From Steroidobacteraceae bacterium (GTDB lineage: Bacteria > Pseudomonadota > Gammaproteobacteria > Steroidobacterales > Steroidobacteraceae): DNA of 64,000 nucleotides. The notes below the pieces were generated by a model. The model had not been told where the DNA came from and did not search any database. It was given only the letters and a program-made list of their open reading frames with translations. The stretch is from positions 62,001 to 126,000 of the forward strand of contig JANWJS010000037.1 of assembly GCA_025451845.1 (NCBI GenBank). The letters run 5' to 3'. Below are positions 9,063 to 18,600 of the stretch, in pieces. The stretch's first letter is position 1. Every line of letters starts with the position of its first letter. Both the position numbers and the translations under genes were made by a program.

Positions 9063-10253
9063 ATGATAACCGGCTCTACGGTCGCTGTAACTGCCCAGGC
9101 AGTCATGGCCGCGCTCGGCACCCTGCTGGCCGCGGCAGCGCTCGGCTATGCGGTCGTCGCTTGGCTGGCCCTGCGGCTCTGGCGCAACAGTGGCGCACAG
9201 CGGCGGCTCGGCAGTGGCAGTGCCAGTTCGCCACTTCAGCCTCTGCCGCTGACCGTGCTCAAGCCACTGTGCGGCGCGGAGCCCGGACTTGACCATTCCC
9301 TGCGCTCCTTCTGCGAGCAGGACTATGCCGGCGGCGTGCAGATCGTCTTCGGCGTGCAGCATGCGGCCGATCCGGCCCTCGCCGTGCTCGCGGGACTGAA
9401 ACGCGACTACCCGCGGCTCGATCTCACCGTGGTCGTCGATCCGACCCGGCATGGCGCGAGCGCGAAGGTCAGCAACCTCATCAACATGATGCGTGCCGCC
9501 CGATACGACTGGCTGCTTCTGGCCGACAGCGACGTGCGCGTCCCGCCCGGATACCTCACGGCGGTCGCCGCTCCGCTCGCCGACCCGACGGTCGGCATCG
9601 TCACCTGCCCCTATCACGGGGTTCCACGTCCCGGACTCTGGTCGCTGCTCGGGGCGCTGTTCATCAACGACTGGTTCATTCCGTCGGTGCGCGTGGCGGC
9701 GCTCTTCGGCTCGCGCGCCTTCGCCTTCGGCGCGACGATCGCCTTGCGGCGCGAAGCGCTCGATGCCATCGGCGGCTTTCGCGCGATCGCGGACCAGCTG
9801 GCAGATGACTATAGGCTGGGTGAGCTGACCCGCCGCCGTGGTCTGCGGACGGTGTTGTCGGACGTTGTAGTCGATACTTCAGTCGATGAGCGCACATTCC
9901 GCCATCTGGCGCAACACGGACTGCGGTGGCTGCGGACCATCCGGGTGGTGCGTCCTGGGGGATACGCCTTGTCGGCCGTCACTTTCAGCCTGCCGGTGGC
10001 ACTCATCGGCTGCGCACTCGCCGACTGGCGGTCCGCCACGCTCGCCTTGCTCGCCGCGACGCTGGCGTTGCGCTTGATGTTGCATTCTTCCGCGCAGAGC
10101 ACTGCGCGGTCCTGGTCACAACTCTGGGCCATCCCGCTCGCCGATGCGCTCGGCTTCGCGCTCTGGTGCGGCGCCTTCGTCAAGCGCGAAGTGCAGTGGC
10201 GGCAGGGTCGCTATCGCGTGGCGCGCGACGGCTCGGTACAGCCGATTTCCTGA
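9063..10253 (+). CDS. hpnI: Hopanoid glycosyltransferase HpnI (ceramide glucosyltransferase-like, GT21)
   Basis: 396 residues: an N-terminal membrane helix (AVMAALGTLLAAAALGYAVVAWLAL), then a GT-A domain with LKPLCGAEPGLDHSL, the DSDVRVPPGYL metal-binding segment, DDYRLGELTRRRG and HGLRWLRTIR (the (Q/R)xxRW position), followed by C-terminal membrane segments. HpnI transfers N-acetylglucosamine to bacteriohopanetetrol; HpnK then deacetylates and HpnJ contracts the ring to a cyclitol ether, and both genes follow directly. The start at 9063 is the first ATG; ATG 9102, preceded by AGGCAG, is an alternative. Inner membrane. Confidence 0.9.
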   Translation: MITGSTVAVTAQAVMAALGTLLAAAALGYAVVAWLALRLWRNSGAQRRLGSGSASSPLQPLPLTVLKPLCGAEPGLDHSLRSFCEQDYAGGVQIVFGVQHAADPALAVLAGLKRDYPRLDLTVVVDPTRHGASAKVSNLINMMRAARYDWLLLADSDVRVPPGYLTAVAAPLADPTVGIVTCPYHGVPRPGLWSLLGALFINDWFIPSVRVAALFGSRAFAFGATIALRREALDAIGGFRAIADQLADDYRLGELTRRRGLRTVLSDVVVDTSVDERTFRHLAQHGLRWLRTIRVVRPGGYALSAVTFSLPVALIGCALADWRSATLALLAATLALRLMLHSSAQSTARSWSQLWAIPLADALGFALWCGAFVKREVQWRQGRYRVARDGSVQPIS

Positions 10254-10263
10254 GGACTTTACC

Positions 10264-11688
10264 ATGATGAAGACGTTGTTCCTGCAAGCTCCCTCCTTCG
10301 ACGGATTCGACGGCGGCGCCGGCGCACGCTACCAGGCGAAGCGCGAGATCCGCTCCTTCTGGTATCCCACCTGGCTGGCGCAGCCCGCCGCCATGGTTGC
10401 GGGCAGCCGGCTGCTCGATGCGCCGGCGGACGGCACCTCGATATCGCAGGTCCTGCCGCTCGCCAAGCAATACGACCTCGTCATCATGCACACGAGCTCG
10501 CCCTCCTTCCCGACCGACGCAAAAGTGGCGGAGCTGCTCAAGGAGGAAAACCCGCAGCTGAAGGTCGGCCTGGTCGGCGCCAAGGTCGCGGTCGACCCGG
10601 CCGGCTCCCTCAGCGCATCCGCCGCGATCGACTTCGTGGCGCGCGAGGAATTCGACTACACGTGCAAGGAAGTCGCCGAGGGCCGCGATCTCGGCACCAT
10701 TGCGGGACTCTCGTTCCGCCGGCCGGATGGCACGATCGAGCACAATCCCGCCCGGCCCATGATCGAGAAAATGGACGACCTCCCCTGGGTCACGCCGGTC
10801 TACAAGCGCGATCTCACCATCGAGAACTATTTCATCGGCTACCTGCAACATCCCTACGTGTCCTTCTACACGGGACGCGGCTGCCGCTCGAAGTGCACCT
10901 TCTGCCTCTGGCCCCAGACCGTGGGCGGTCACCGCTACCGGGTGCGCAGCGCCGCCAGCGTCATCGAGGAAGTGCGCTGGATCAAGGAGAACATGCCGGA
11001 AATAAAGGAGATCTTCTTCGACGATGACACCTTCACCGACTTCCGTCCGCGGGCGGAGGAGATCGCGCGCGGCCTGGGGAAGCTGGGCGTCACCTGGTCG
11101 TGCAACGCCAAGGCCAATGTGCCCTACGACACCCTGAAGGTGATGAAGGACAACGGCCTGCGCCTGCTCCTCGTCGGCTACGAGTCGGGGAACGATCAGA
11201 TCCTGCACAACATCAGGAAGGGCTTGCGCACCGACATCGCGCGGCGCTTCACCAGCGACTGCCGCAAGCTCGGCGTCACCATTCACGGCACCTTCATCCT
11301 GGGCCTGCCCGGGGAGACGGCCGAGACGATCCGCGAGACGATTCAGTTCGCGGTCGACATCAACCCGCATACCATCCAGGTCTCGCTCGCCGCCCCGTAC
11401 CCGGGCACGCAGCTCTACCGGGAAGCGGTGGAGAACGGCTGGATCACGGCGCACGACAACCTGAACCTGGTGAATGACCGCGGCGTGCAGCTCTCGCCCA
11501 TCAGCTATCCGCACCTGCCGGCGAAAGAGATCTATCACGCGGTGGAGACTTTCTACAAAAAGTTCTACTTCCGCCCGCGCAAGATCGCCGAGCTCACCGG
11601 CGAGATGCTGCGCAGCTGGGAGATGACCAAGCGGCGGCTGCGGGAAGGGGTGGAGTTCTTCCGCTTCCTGCACGCGCACGAGGCCTGA
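10264..11688 (+). CDS. hpnJ: Hopanoid radical SAM protein HpnJ
   Basis: 474 residues starting MMKTLFLQAPSFDG. An N-terminal cobalamin-binding-like region (about 1-150) is followed by a radical SAM core with CRSKCTFCLWPQ (CxxxCxxC) at about residue 210. HpnJ contracts glucosamine to the cyclitol in the bacteriohopanetetrol cyclitol ether pathway. Ten bp separate it from hpnI and 11 bp from hpnK, so they are co-transcribed. The ATG at 10264 was preferred over the longer upstream frame, which lies inside hpnI. Confidence 0.93.
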   Translation: MMKTLFLQAPSFDGFDGGAGARYQAKREIRSFWYPTWLAQPAAMVAGSRLLDAPADGTSISQVLPLAKQYDLVIMHTSSPSFPTDAKVAELLKEENPQLKVGLVGAKVAVDPAGSLSASAAIDFVAREEFDYTCKEVAEGRDLGTIAGLSFRRPDGTIEHNPARPMIEKMDDLPWVTPVYKRDLTIENYFIGYLQHPYVSFYTGRGCRSKCTFCLWPQTVGGHRYRVRSAASVIEEVRWIKENMPEIKEIFFDDDTFTDFRPRAEEIARGLGKLGVTWSCNAKANVPYDTLKVMKDNGLRLLLVGYESGNDQILHNIRKGLRTDIARRFTSDCRKLGVTIHGTFILGLPGETAETIRETIQFAVDINPHTIQVSLAAPYPGTQLYREAVENGWITAHDNLNLVNDRGVQLSPISYPHLPAKEIYHAVETFYKKFYFRPRKIAELTGEMLRSWEMTKRRLREGVEFFRFLHAHEA

Positions 11689-11699
11689 CCCGGCCGCGG

Positions 11700-12584
11700 T
11701 TGGGGCCGTTGAAATTCCTCATCGTCACCGCGGACGACTTCGGGCTGCACCCGGCTGTCAATCGCGCCGTGGAGCAGGCCGCCGGGGAAGGCGTGCTGAG
11801 CGCTGCCAGCCTGATGGTGGGCGCGCCTGCGGCCCCTGATGCCGTCCGCCGTGCGCGGGAGCTGCCGGGTCTCTCGGTCGGTCTGCACATCGTGTTGGCG
11901 GATGGCTGGTCGGTACTGCCGCAGCGGAGCATTCCCGCGCTGGTCGACGGCCAGGGCCGGTTCGGCAACAACATGGTGCGGGACGGCGTACGCTTCTTCG
12001 CGTTGCCGGGGGTACGCCGGCAGCTCGAAGCGGAGATCCGGGCCCAGTTCCGGGCATTCGCCGAAAGCGGGCTGCCGCTCGATCACGTCAATGCCCACAA
12101 GCACTTTCATCTGCATCCGACGCTGCTCGAGATGCTGCTGCGCATCGGCAGTGAATTCGGCGTTCCGGCCGTGCGGCTGCCGCGGGAGCCCGCATGGGTC
12201 GCGCGCCGCTCGGGCGCGATCGCGGGACCGGCGGTCGCGGGACTCCTCTGCCCTTGGCTGGCGATCATGCGCCGGCGGTTGCGCGCGGCGCGTATCGCGC
12301 ACAATGATTATGTCTTCGGCATCTCCGACAGCGGCTCGATGGACGAGGCGAGGCTGCTCGAGATCCTGGCGAAGCTCCCCGATGGCGTGACCGAGATTTA
12401 CCTGCATCCGGCGGTGCAGTCCGGCGCTGCGATCGCGCCGAGCATGGCCGGCTATCGGCACGCGGATGAGCTCGCGGCGCTCCTCAGCCCGAGGGTGCGC
12501 GCGGCCGTCAGCGCCTGCGGTGCAGCGACCGGGGGCTTCAGACAGTCATCGGCCGCGCGCCCGACGGAGCGCTGCGCAGCATGA
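11700..12584 (+). CDS. hpnK: Hopanoid deacetylase HpnK (YdjC/ChbG family)
   Basis: The protein matches the YdjC carbohydrate deacetylase family: LIVTADDFGLHPAVNRAV near the N-terminus carries the metal-binding Asp pair, LSVGLHIVL the first histidine, and HVNAHKHFHLHPTLL the HxxH-type metal site. In hopanoid loci it removes the acetyl group from the GlcNAc added by HpnI. No ATG precedes the conserved start; TTG at 11700 or TTG at 11709 are both possible, and I used 11700. The stop overlaps the hpnL start by 4 bp (ATGA). The last ~30 residues are Ala/Arg-rich and variable. Confidence 0.9.
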   Translation: MGPLKFLIVTADDFGLHPAVNRAVEQAAGEGVLSAASLMVGAPAAPDAVRRARELPGLSVGLHIVLADGWSVLPQRSIPALVDGQGRFGNNMVRDGVRFFALPGVRRQLEAEIRAQFRAFAESGLPLDHVNAHKHFHLHPTLLEMLLRIGSEFGVPAVRLPREPAWVARRSGAIAGPAVAGLLCPWLAIMRRRLRAARIAHNDYVFGISDSGSMDEARLLEILAKLPDGVTEIYLHPAVQSGAAIAPSMAGYRHADELAALLSPRVRAAVSACGAATGGFRQSSAARPTERCAA

Positions 12585-13570
12585 GGATTGCGGTCCGCAT
12601 CGCCCTTGCGGCGGGGCTCGCACTGCTGATCGCCTTGATCGTGCACGAGGGCAGCGCGATTTTCATCCCGCTCGTCCGCGCCGGCCGCGTGCTGCTTTGG
12701 CTCGTGCCGCTGCACGCGCTGCCGATCCTTCTCGATTCTCTCGGCTGGCGCGTGCTCATCGCGCGCTGGCGCCAGAAGCGGGTCGGCACTCTCTTCTGGA
12801 TCGCGACCATCCGCGAGAGCATCAATCGCCTGCTGCCGGCGGCCAACATCGGCGGGGAGCTCGTCGGGATTCGCCTCCTCACCGAAAGCGGCGTAGATGG
12901 CATCGTCGCCGCGGCGACCGTCACGACCGAGGTGGTGCTCACCATCGTCAGTCAGTATGTCTTCGTCATGCTCGGCGTGTTGTGCCTGCTGCGGCTCACG
13001 GACACGGTACGATTCGCCGACGACGTGCTCATCGGTCTTGCGGCGAGCCTGCCGCTCGTCGTGCTGCTCGCCGCGCTGTTGCGCTACGGCTCGGTGTTCG
13101 AGCGGCTGGAGCGGCTTGCCGTGCGCCTCCTCGGCGCGCAGGCGCCGAGCTTCCTCGCTGGCCAGTCCGCCCACCTCGACGCCGCCATTCGCGAGCTCTG
13201 CGGCGAGCCTTTGCGCCTGCTCACGACCCTGGCGTGGCAGGTGACCGGCATGGTCGCGGGCTCCCTCGAGACGTGGCTTGCCCTGCGCTGGCTCGGGCAT
13301 CCGGTGCCCTTCGGCGCCGCCCTCGCCCTCGAGAGCCTGACCATGACCGTGCGCAACTTCGCTTTCCTCGTGCCCGCCGGGCTCGGCGTGCAGGAGGCGA
13401 GTCTGGTGGCGTTCGGTGCGCTGCTCGGCGTCAACGGCGAGCTTGCCCTGGCGCTGTCGCTGGCCAAGCGGATGCGGGAGATCCTCTTTGGAACGCCCGC
13501 GCTGCTGTCCTGGTATTGGGTGGAAGGACGGAGGGAGCTACAACATGTCCGTGGTTCCGGCAAATATTGA
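12581..13570 (+). CDS. hpnL: Hopanoid-associated membrane protein HpnL (LPG synthase transmembrane-region family)
   Basis: 329 residues with about seven to eight hydrophobic segments (for example VRIALAAGLALLIALIV, VVLTIVSQYVFVMLGVLCLL and LIGLAASLPLVVLLAALL), and the family stretch LLPAANIGGELVGIRLL. This is the UPF0104/lysylphosphatidylglycerol-synthase TM-region fold. HpnL proteins are recurrent in hopanoid loci, but their function is not firmly known; flipping or transport of modified hopanoids is a common suggestion. The start overlaps hpnK (ATGA) and its 3' end overlaps the following ferritin-like gene by 26 bp. Confidence 0.87.
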   Translation: MRIAVRIALAAGLALLIALIVHEGSAIFIPLVRAGRVLLWLVPLHALPILLDSLGWRVLIARWRQKRVGTLFWIATIRESINRLLPAANIGGELVGIRLLTESGVDGIVAAATVTTEVVLTIVSQYVFVMLGVLCLLRLTDTVRFADDVLIGLAASLPLVVLLAALLRYGSVFERLERLAVRLLGAQAPSFLAGQSAHLDAAIRELCGEPLRLLTTLAWQVTGMVAGSLETWLALRWLGHPVPFGAALALESLTMTVRNFAFLVPAGLGVQEASLVAFGALLGVNGELALALSLAKRMREILFGTPALLSWYWVEGRRELQHVRGSGKY

Positions 13571-14417
13571 GTCGGAGAGTCTTGCGGTCGGGTCCGCCGA
13601 GCATCGGCGTCTGCTCGGCCAGTTCTTTCTCGATACGTTCGTTGACTACACGCCCGAGCAGATGCAGTGGCCGCAGCTCGCGGACGAGGAGCTCGCGCGC
13701 CTGCGCAGCCTGCCCTTCTGGCAGGAGGCGGTGTCGACCGAGAACGTGACTTCCAACACGGTGGCCGCCGCCGCGGCCCTCGAGGCCGATCCGCTGGTGC
13801 GCAAGGCGATCGAGCTGCAGGGTTTCGAGGAGATGCGCCACGCGCGGCTCCTGGTCGAGCTCACCGCCCACTATCGCATCCCGATCGAGTCGCCGCCGCG
13901 CTTCACGCCGCGCTCCCTCGAGAGCGACTTCCTCTTCGCCGGCTTCGGCGAGTGCTTCGATTCCTTCTTCGCCTTCGGCCTGTTCGCCCTCGCCCGCCAG
14001 TCGGGGTTCTTCCCGCCGGCGCTGGTGAAGGTGTTCGAGCCGGTGATGCAGGAGGAGGCGCGCCACATCCTCTTCTTCGTCAACTGGGTGAAGTACCGCC
14101 GCGCGCAGCTTCCCTGGTGGCGCCGTCCGGCATTTCGCGTGCGCTGCGCCTGGATCATCCTGAAGCAGATCGCCTCGCGGGTGCAGACGGCGCGCAGCAT
14201 GGGCAAGCCGCAGCCCGGCGGCTCCGGTGAGAATTTCACGCTGACGGCACACCAGGACCTGGGAACGGAGGTGACGCTCCACCGGCTGCTCGATCTCTGC
14301 CTCACCGAGAACGAGCGGCGCATGGCGGAGTATGACTCGCGTCTCAAGCGTCCGCGGCTCGTCCCGGGCATCGCCCGGTTCCTTTTCCGGGTGATTCCCG
14401 CTCGAACCCGCAAGTGA
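13545..14417 (+). CDS. Ferritin-like di-iron carboxylate protein in the hopanoid operon
   Basis: 290 residues starting MSVVPANIESE, with the ribosome binding site GGAGGG nine bases upstream. Two ExxH motifs are visible, EMRH in QGFEEMRHARLL and EARH in QEEARHILFF, about 80 residues apart, with further acidic residues between, as in helical di-iron carboxylate enzymes (ferritin-like superfamily). It overlaps hpnL by 26 bp, so it belongs to the hpnIJKL operon. I do not know a named member. Desaturation, hydroxylation or another oxidative change of the hopanoid or its head group is a reasonable guess from fold and position, not a demonstrated role. It ends with RVIPARTRK. Confidence 0.75.
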   Translation: MSVVPANIESESLAVGSAEHRRLLGQFFLDTFVDYTPEQMQWPQLADEELARLRSLPFWQEAVSTENVTSNTVAAAAALEADPLVRKAIELQGFEEMRHARLLVELTAHYRIPIESPPRFTPRSLESDFLFAGFGECFDSFFAFGLFALARQSGFFPPALVKVFEPVMQEEARHILFFVNWVKYRRAQLPWWRRPAFRVRCAWIILKQIASRVQTARSMGKPQPGGSGENFTLTAHQDLGTEVTLHRLLDLCLTENERRMAEYDSRLKRPRLVPGIARFLFRVIPARTRK

Positions 14418-14454
14418 GCGGGCGACAGGCCGCCCTTGGCGCGCGAACCCTGGT

Positions 14455-15759
<1,305 letters not shown>

Positions 15760-15882
15760 CTATCGACCCAAAGCCGCCTGCGGCGCTTTGGGCGGCCCGC
15801 CCATCGGCCGCATCGGATCGCGCGGCCCGGGGGCGGCCGCGGGCCGCTCAATGATCTGCTGTTGAACGGCGCCTGATTTCAT
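15760..15882 (-). CDS. Small 40-residue Pro/Gly-rich ORF between hflX and purA
   Basis: The ATG at 15882 overlaps the hflX stop as ATGA, and the TAG stop lies 3 bp before the purA start. The predicted peptide begins MKSGAVQQQIIERP and continues rich in proline, glycine, alanine and arginine (RDPMRPMGGPPKAP). No family is recognised. Position and overlap suggest it is translated at least as a coupler between hflX and purA. Alternatively it may be a remnant of the hflK/hflC/hisZ region lost from this locus; the sequence does not clearly resemble the HflK start. Evidence is positional only. Confidence 0.35.
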   Translation of the reverse strand: MKSGAVQQQIIERPAAAPGPRDPMRPMGGPPKAPQAALGR

Positions 15883-17210
15883 GCAGTGCCCGATTCTAGG
15901 TAGCCGTCTCTGGAGGCACAAGAAATATCGCCCGGCGGGACCTCGAGGATCCGTACCCCTGCGGTGCGCGCGAGGGCCAGAATCTCGCTTTCCGGCAGCT
16001 CCACGGTGAGCTCGATGGAGCCATCGTCAGCCGTGCGCTCGTCGCGCACGGACTTGGCCGCGTAGAGCCGGGAGCGCAGCGCGCCGGCGCCGGCCGGCAG
16101 CCGTATCTTCGCGCGGCGGGCGAAGCGCGACAGCCGCTCCGCGATGGCGCTCGTCAGCAGGTCGATGCCGAGGCGCTTTTCGGCCGAGATCCACACGGCG
16201 GACGGCATCGCGGCTTCATCGCGCTCGATGGCCGCCGGGCGCTGCAGACGATCGATCTTGTTGTACACGATGATCTGCGGAATGGAGTCGGCGCCGATCT
16301 GGGCCAACACTTCGTTGACCTGCGCGATGTGCTCATCCCGGCGTGGATCGCTGGCATCGATGACGTGCAGCAGCAGTGTCGCCTCGCGTGCTTCGGTCAG
16401 CGTTGATTCGAACGCTGCCACCAACTCGTGCGGCAACTCGCGGATGAAACCGACGGTATCGGCAGCGACGACCGGTGTGCCGCCCGGCAGGGTCACGCGG
16501 CGCACCGTCGGATCGAGAGTCGCGAAGAGTTGATTGGCGACGTAAGCGTCGACGCCCGTCAGCGCGCGAAAGAGTGTCGACTTGCCCGCGTTGGTGTAGC
16601 CGACGAGGGCGAGCGAGGGCACCGGGATCTCGGCGCGTGCCTGCCGTCCGGTTTCGCGCTGCTGTTTGATCTTCTCCAGGCGGCGCGTGAGCACGCGCAC
16701 GCGCTGCGCGATCAGGCGCCGGTCGGTCTCGAGCTGTGTCTCGCCCGGTCCGCGCATGCCGATACCGCCCTTCTGCCGCTCCAGATGGCTCCAGCCGCGC
16801 ACCAGGCGGCTACCCATGTGCCGCAGTTGCGCCAGCTCGACTTCGAGCTTGCCCTCGAAGCTGCGCGCCCGCTGCGCGAAGATGTCGAGGATCAAGCCGT
16901 TACGGTCGAGCACCCTCTTGCCCGTCAGCGTCTCGAGATTGCGCTCCTGGCTCGGGGAGAGCGCGTGATCCACCAGGATGACGTCCGCCCCGCCCGCCTC
17001 CGCCGCCTGCTTCAGCTCCTCAGCCTTGCCGCTGCCGACGAAGAACCGCGGATCGGGCCGCGCGCGCCGGCCCGTTACCGTGGCGACAGGCTCCGCGCCG
17101 GCCGACACCGCAAGCTGGGTGAACTCCTCGAGATCTTCCGGATCGACCGGGGCGCCGAGACCTATGCGCACCAGGAGCGCGCGCTCACCGGAACGCGGGC
17201 GCTCGAACAC
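15879..17210 (-). CDS. hflX: GTPase HflX
   Basis: 443 residues. The N-terminal HflX domain contains VTGRRARPDPRFFVGSGK and VDHALSPSQERNLE; the coiled linker follows with GMRGPGETQLETDRR; the G domain carries GYTNAGKSTLFRALTG (G1), ADTVGFIRELP (G3) and YNKIDRL (G4). HflX binds the 50S subunit and helps rescue or disassemble ribosomes under stress. Its start is 24 bp after hfq in the same direction, the conserved hfq-hflX pairing. hflK and hflC are not downstream as they are in Escherichia coli. Confidence 0.96.
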   Translation of the reverse strand: MFERPRSGERALLVRIGLGAPVDPEDLEEFTQLAVSAGAEPVATVTGRRARPDPRFFVGSGKAEELKQAAEAGGADVILVDHALSPSQERNLETLTGKRVLDRNGLILDIFAQRARSFEGKLEVELAQLRHMGSRLVRGWSHLERQKGGIGMRGPGETQLETDRRLIAQRVRVLTRRLEKIKQQRETGRQARAEIPVPSLALVGYTNAGKSTLFRALTGVDAYVANQLFATLDPTVRRVTLPGGTPVVAADTVGFIRELPHELVAAFESTLTEAREATLLLHVIDASDPRRDEHIAQVNEVLAQIGADSIPQIIVYNKIDRLQRPAAIERDEAAMPSAVWISAEKRLGIDLLTSAIAERLSRFARRAKIRLPAGAGALRSRLYAAKSVRDERTADDGSIELTVELPESEILALARTAGVRILEVPPGDISCASRDGYLESGTA

Positions 17211-17234
17211 TCGGCACCTCCATGCGGCGGCGCA

Positions 17235-17489
17235 TCACTCGGCGGGAGACTCCGTTGTGACGGCACCTTCCTCCGCCGTGAGGCGGACATTGCGCGCCGG
17301 TACGACGGTGGAGATGGCGTGCTTGTAGACCATCTGGCTGACGCTGTTCTTCAACAGCACCACGAATTGGTCGAACGAATCGATCTGACCCTGCAACTTG
17401 ATGCCGTTGACGAGGTAGATGGATACGGGCACCCGTTCCTTGCGTAATGCGTTCAGAAAGGGATCTTGGAGCGATTGGCCTTTGGCCAT
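17235..17489 (-). CDS. hfq: RNA chaperone Hfq
   Basis: 84 residues starting [18 protein letters not shown], the typical Hfq start, with Sm1 ([19 protein letters not shown]) and Sm2 ([10 protein letters not shown]) motifs. The ribosome binding site AAGGAG lies seven bases before ATG 17489, which fixes the start although the frame is open upstream. Hfq forms a hexamer that pairs sRNAs with mRNAs. The ~140 bp between hfq and miaA probably hold an hfq promoter, but I see no convincing consensus. The C-terminal tail is short. Confidence 0.98.
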   Translation of the reverse strand: MAKGQSLQDPFLNALRKERVPVSIYLVNGIKLQGQIDSFDQFVVLLKNSVSQMVYKHAISTVVPARNVRLTAEEGAVTTESPAE

Positions 17490-17628
17490 CGGGTTCTCCT
17501 TGTTTTCACGGCTTCTAATTGTTCGTAAGAGAATGGAATCGCAAGCGAGCTTCCCTGGGGGACGTCCAGCAAGGTATGTACCTCGCCGGAGCAAGGGACC
17601 AAGATCCAATCTTAACATGCGGGCCGAA

Positions 17629-18600
17629 TCAAAGACCAAGCTGTAGCAACTCGCGCTGGACGTCGCGATTCCACGACAGCTCATCGGTGTCCGGGTCGAG
17701 CCAGCGCGGGACTGTGTCCGCGCGCATCGAGGTGAGCTGGCGCTTGGCGAGCTGGCGCGTGGCGGCAATGCCCTGCGCGACCGCGTCGGCGAGGCCATAG
17801 TCACCCTCGAGGTACGCCCAGAGCTGCCGGTAACCGACTGCGCGCATCGACGGATGGCGTGCGGTGAGGTCGCCCCTGCAATGGAGCGCCCGCACCTCAT
17901 CGAGGAAGCCGGCGGCCAGCATGGCGTGGAAGCGCTCGGCGAGGCGTTGATGCAACACCGGGCGATTGCGGGGGGCGAGCGCCCACGCTTGCAGCGGCAT
18001 GCCGGCGAGCGGACTCACTGTCGCGCGCTGCAGCTCCGAGAGCCGCCGCCCGGTCGCGAGGCAAACCTCCAGAGCCCGTTGAATTCTCTGGCTGTCGTTG
18101 CGGTTGATGCGCGCGGCGGCCTCGGGATCGCGCCGCGCGAGCTCCTCGTGCAACGCTGGCCAACCGGCGCGCGCAGCGCGCTCATCGATCTCACGGCGCA
18201 GCTCCGCGGATGCTTGTGGCAGCGGCGCCAAGCCTTTGAGCAGAGCGCGCAGATAGAGCATGGTGCCGCCGACCAGTAGAGGCACTCGGCGGCGCGCATG
18301 TGCCGCGGCGATCGCAGCCATTGCATCCGTCACGAACCGTCCGGCGGAATAGCTCTCGGTGGGATCGCAGATGTCGATGAGATGATGCGGCAGCCGGGCG
18401 CGCAGCTCGCGGGCGGGCTTGGCGGTGCCGATGTCGAGCCCGCGATAGACCAGCGCGGAATCGACGCTCACGATCTCGACCGGCGCGGCCTCTGCCAGGC
18501 GGATGGCCCAGTCGCTCTTGCCAGTGCCCGTGGGACCGGTGAGCAGGAATACCGGAAGCTGCAGCGGGACGGCTGCGCCGCCGCGCCCCGTAGAGGACAT
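17629..18600 (-). CDS. miaA: tRNA dimethylallyltransferase
   Basis: 323 residues. P-loop [37 protein letters not shown], and [20 protein letters not shown] are family signatures. It transfers a dimethylallyl group from DMAPP to A37 of tRNAs reading UNN codons. ATG 18600 overlaps the mutL stop by one base (TGATG), giving a coupled start; the longer upstream frame lies within mutL. miaA also uses DMAPP, the product of the idi gene in the hopanoid operon. Confidence 0.96.
   Translation of the reverse strand: MSSTGRGGAAVPLQLPVFLLTGPTGTGKSDWAIRLAEAAPVEIVSVDSALVYRGLDIGTAKPARELRARLPHHLIDICDPTESYSAGRFVTDAMAAIAAAHARRRVPLLVGGTMLYLRALLKGLAPLPQASAELRREIDERAARAGWPALHEELARRDPEAAARINRNDSQRIQRALEVCLATGRRLSELQRATVSPLAGMPLQAWALAPRNRPVLHQRLAERFHAMLAAGFLDEVRALHCRGDLTARHPSMRAVGYRQLWAYLEGDYGLADAVAQGIAATRQLAKRQLTSMRADTVPRWLDPDTDELSWNRDVQRELLQLGL

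Noticed and set aside
10180-11679. 499-codon minus-strand frame antisense to hpnJ
   Set aside because: The hpnJ radical SAM motif is clear on the plus strand; the antisense product has no recognisable domain.
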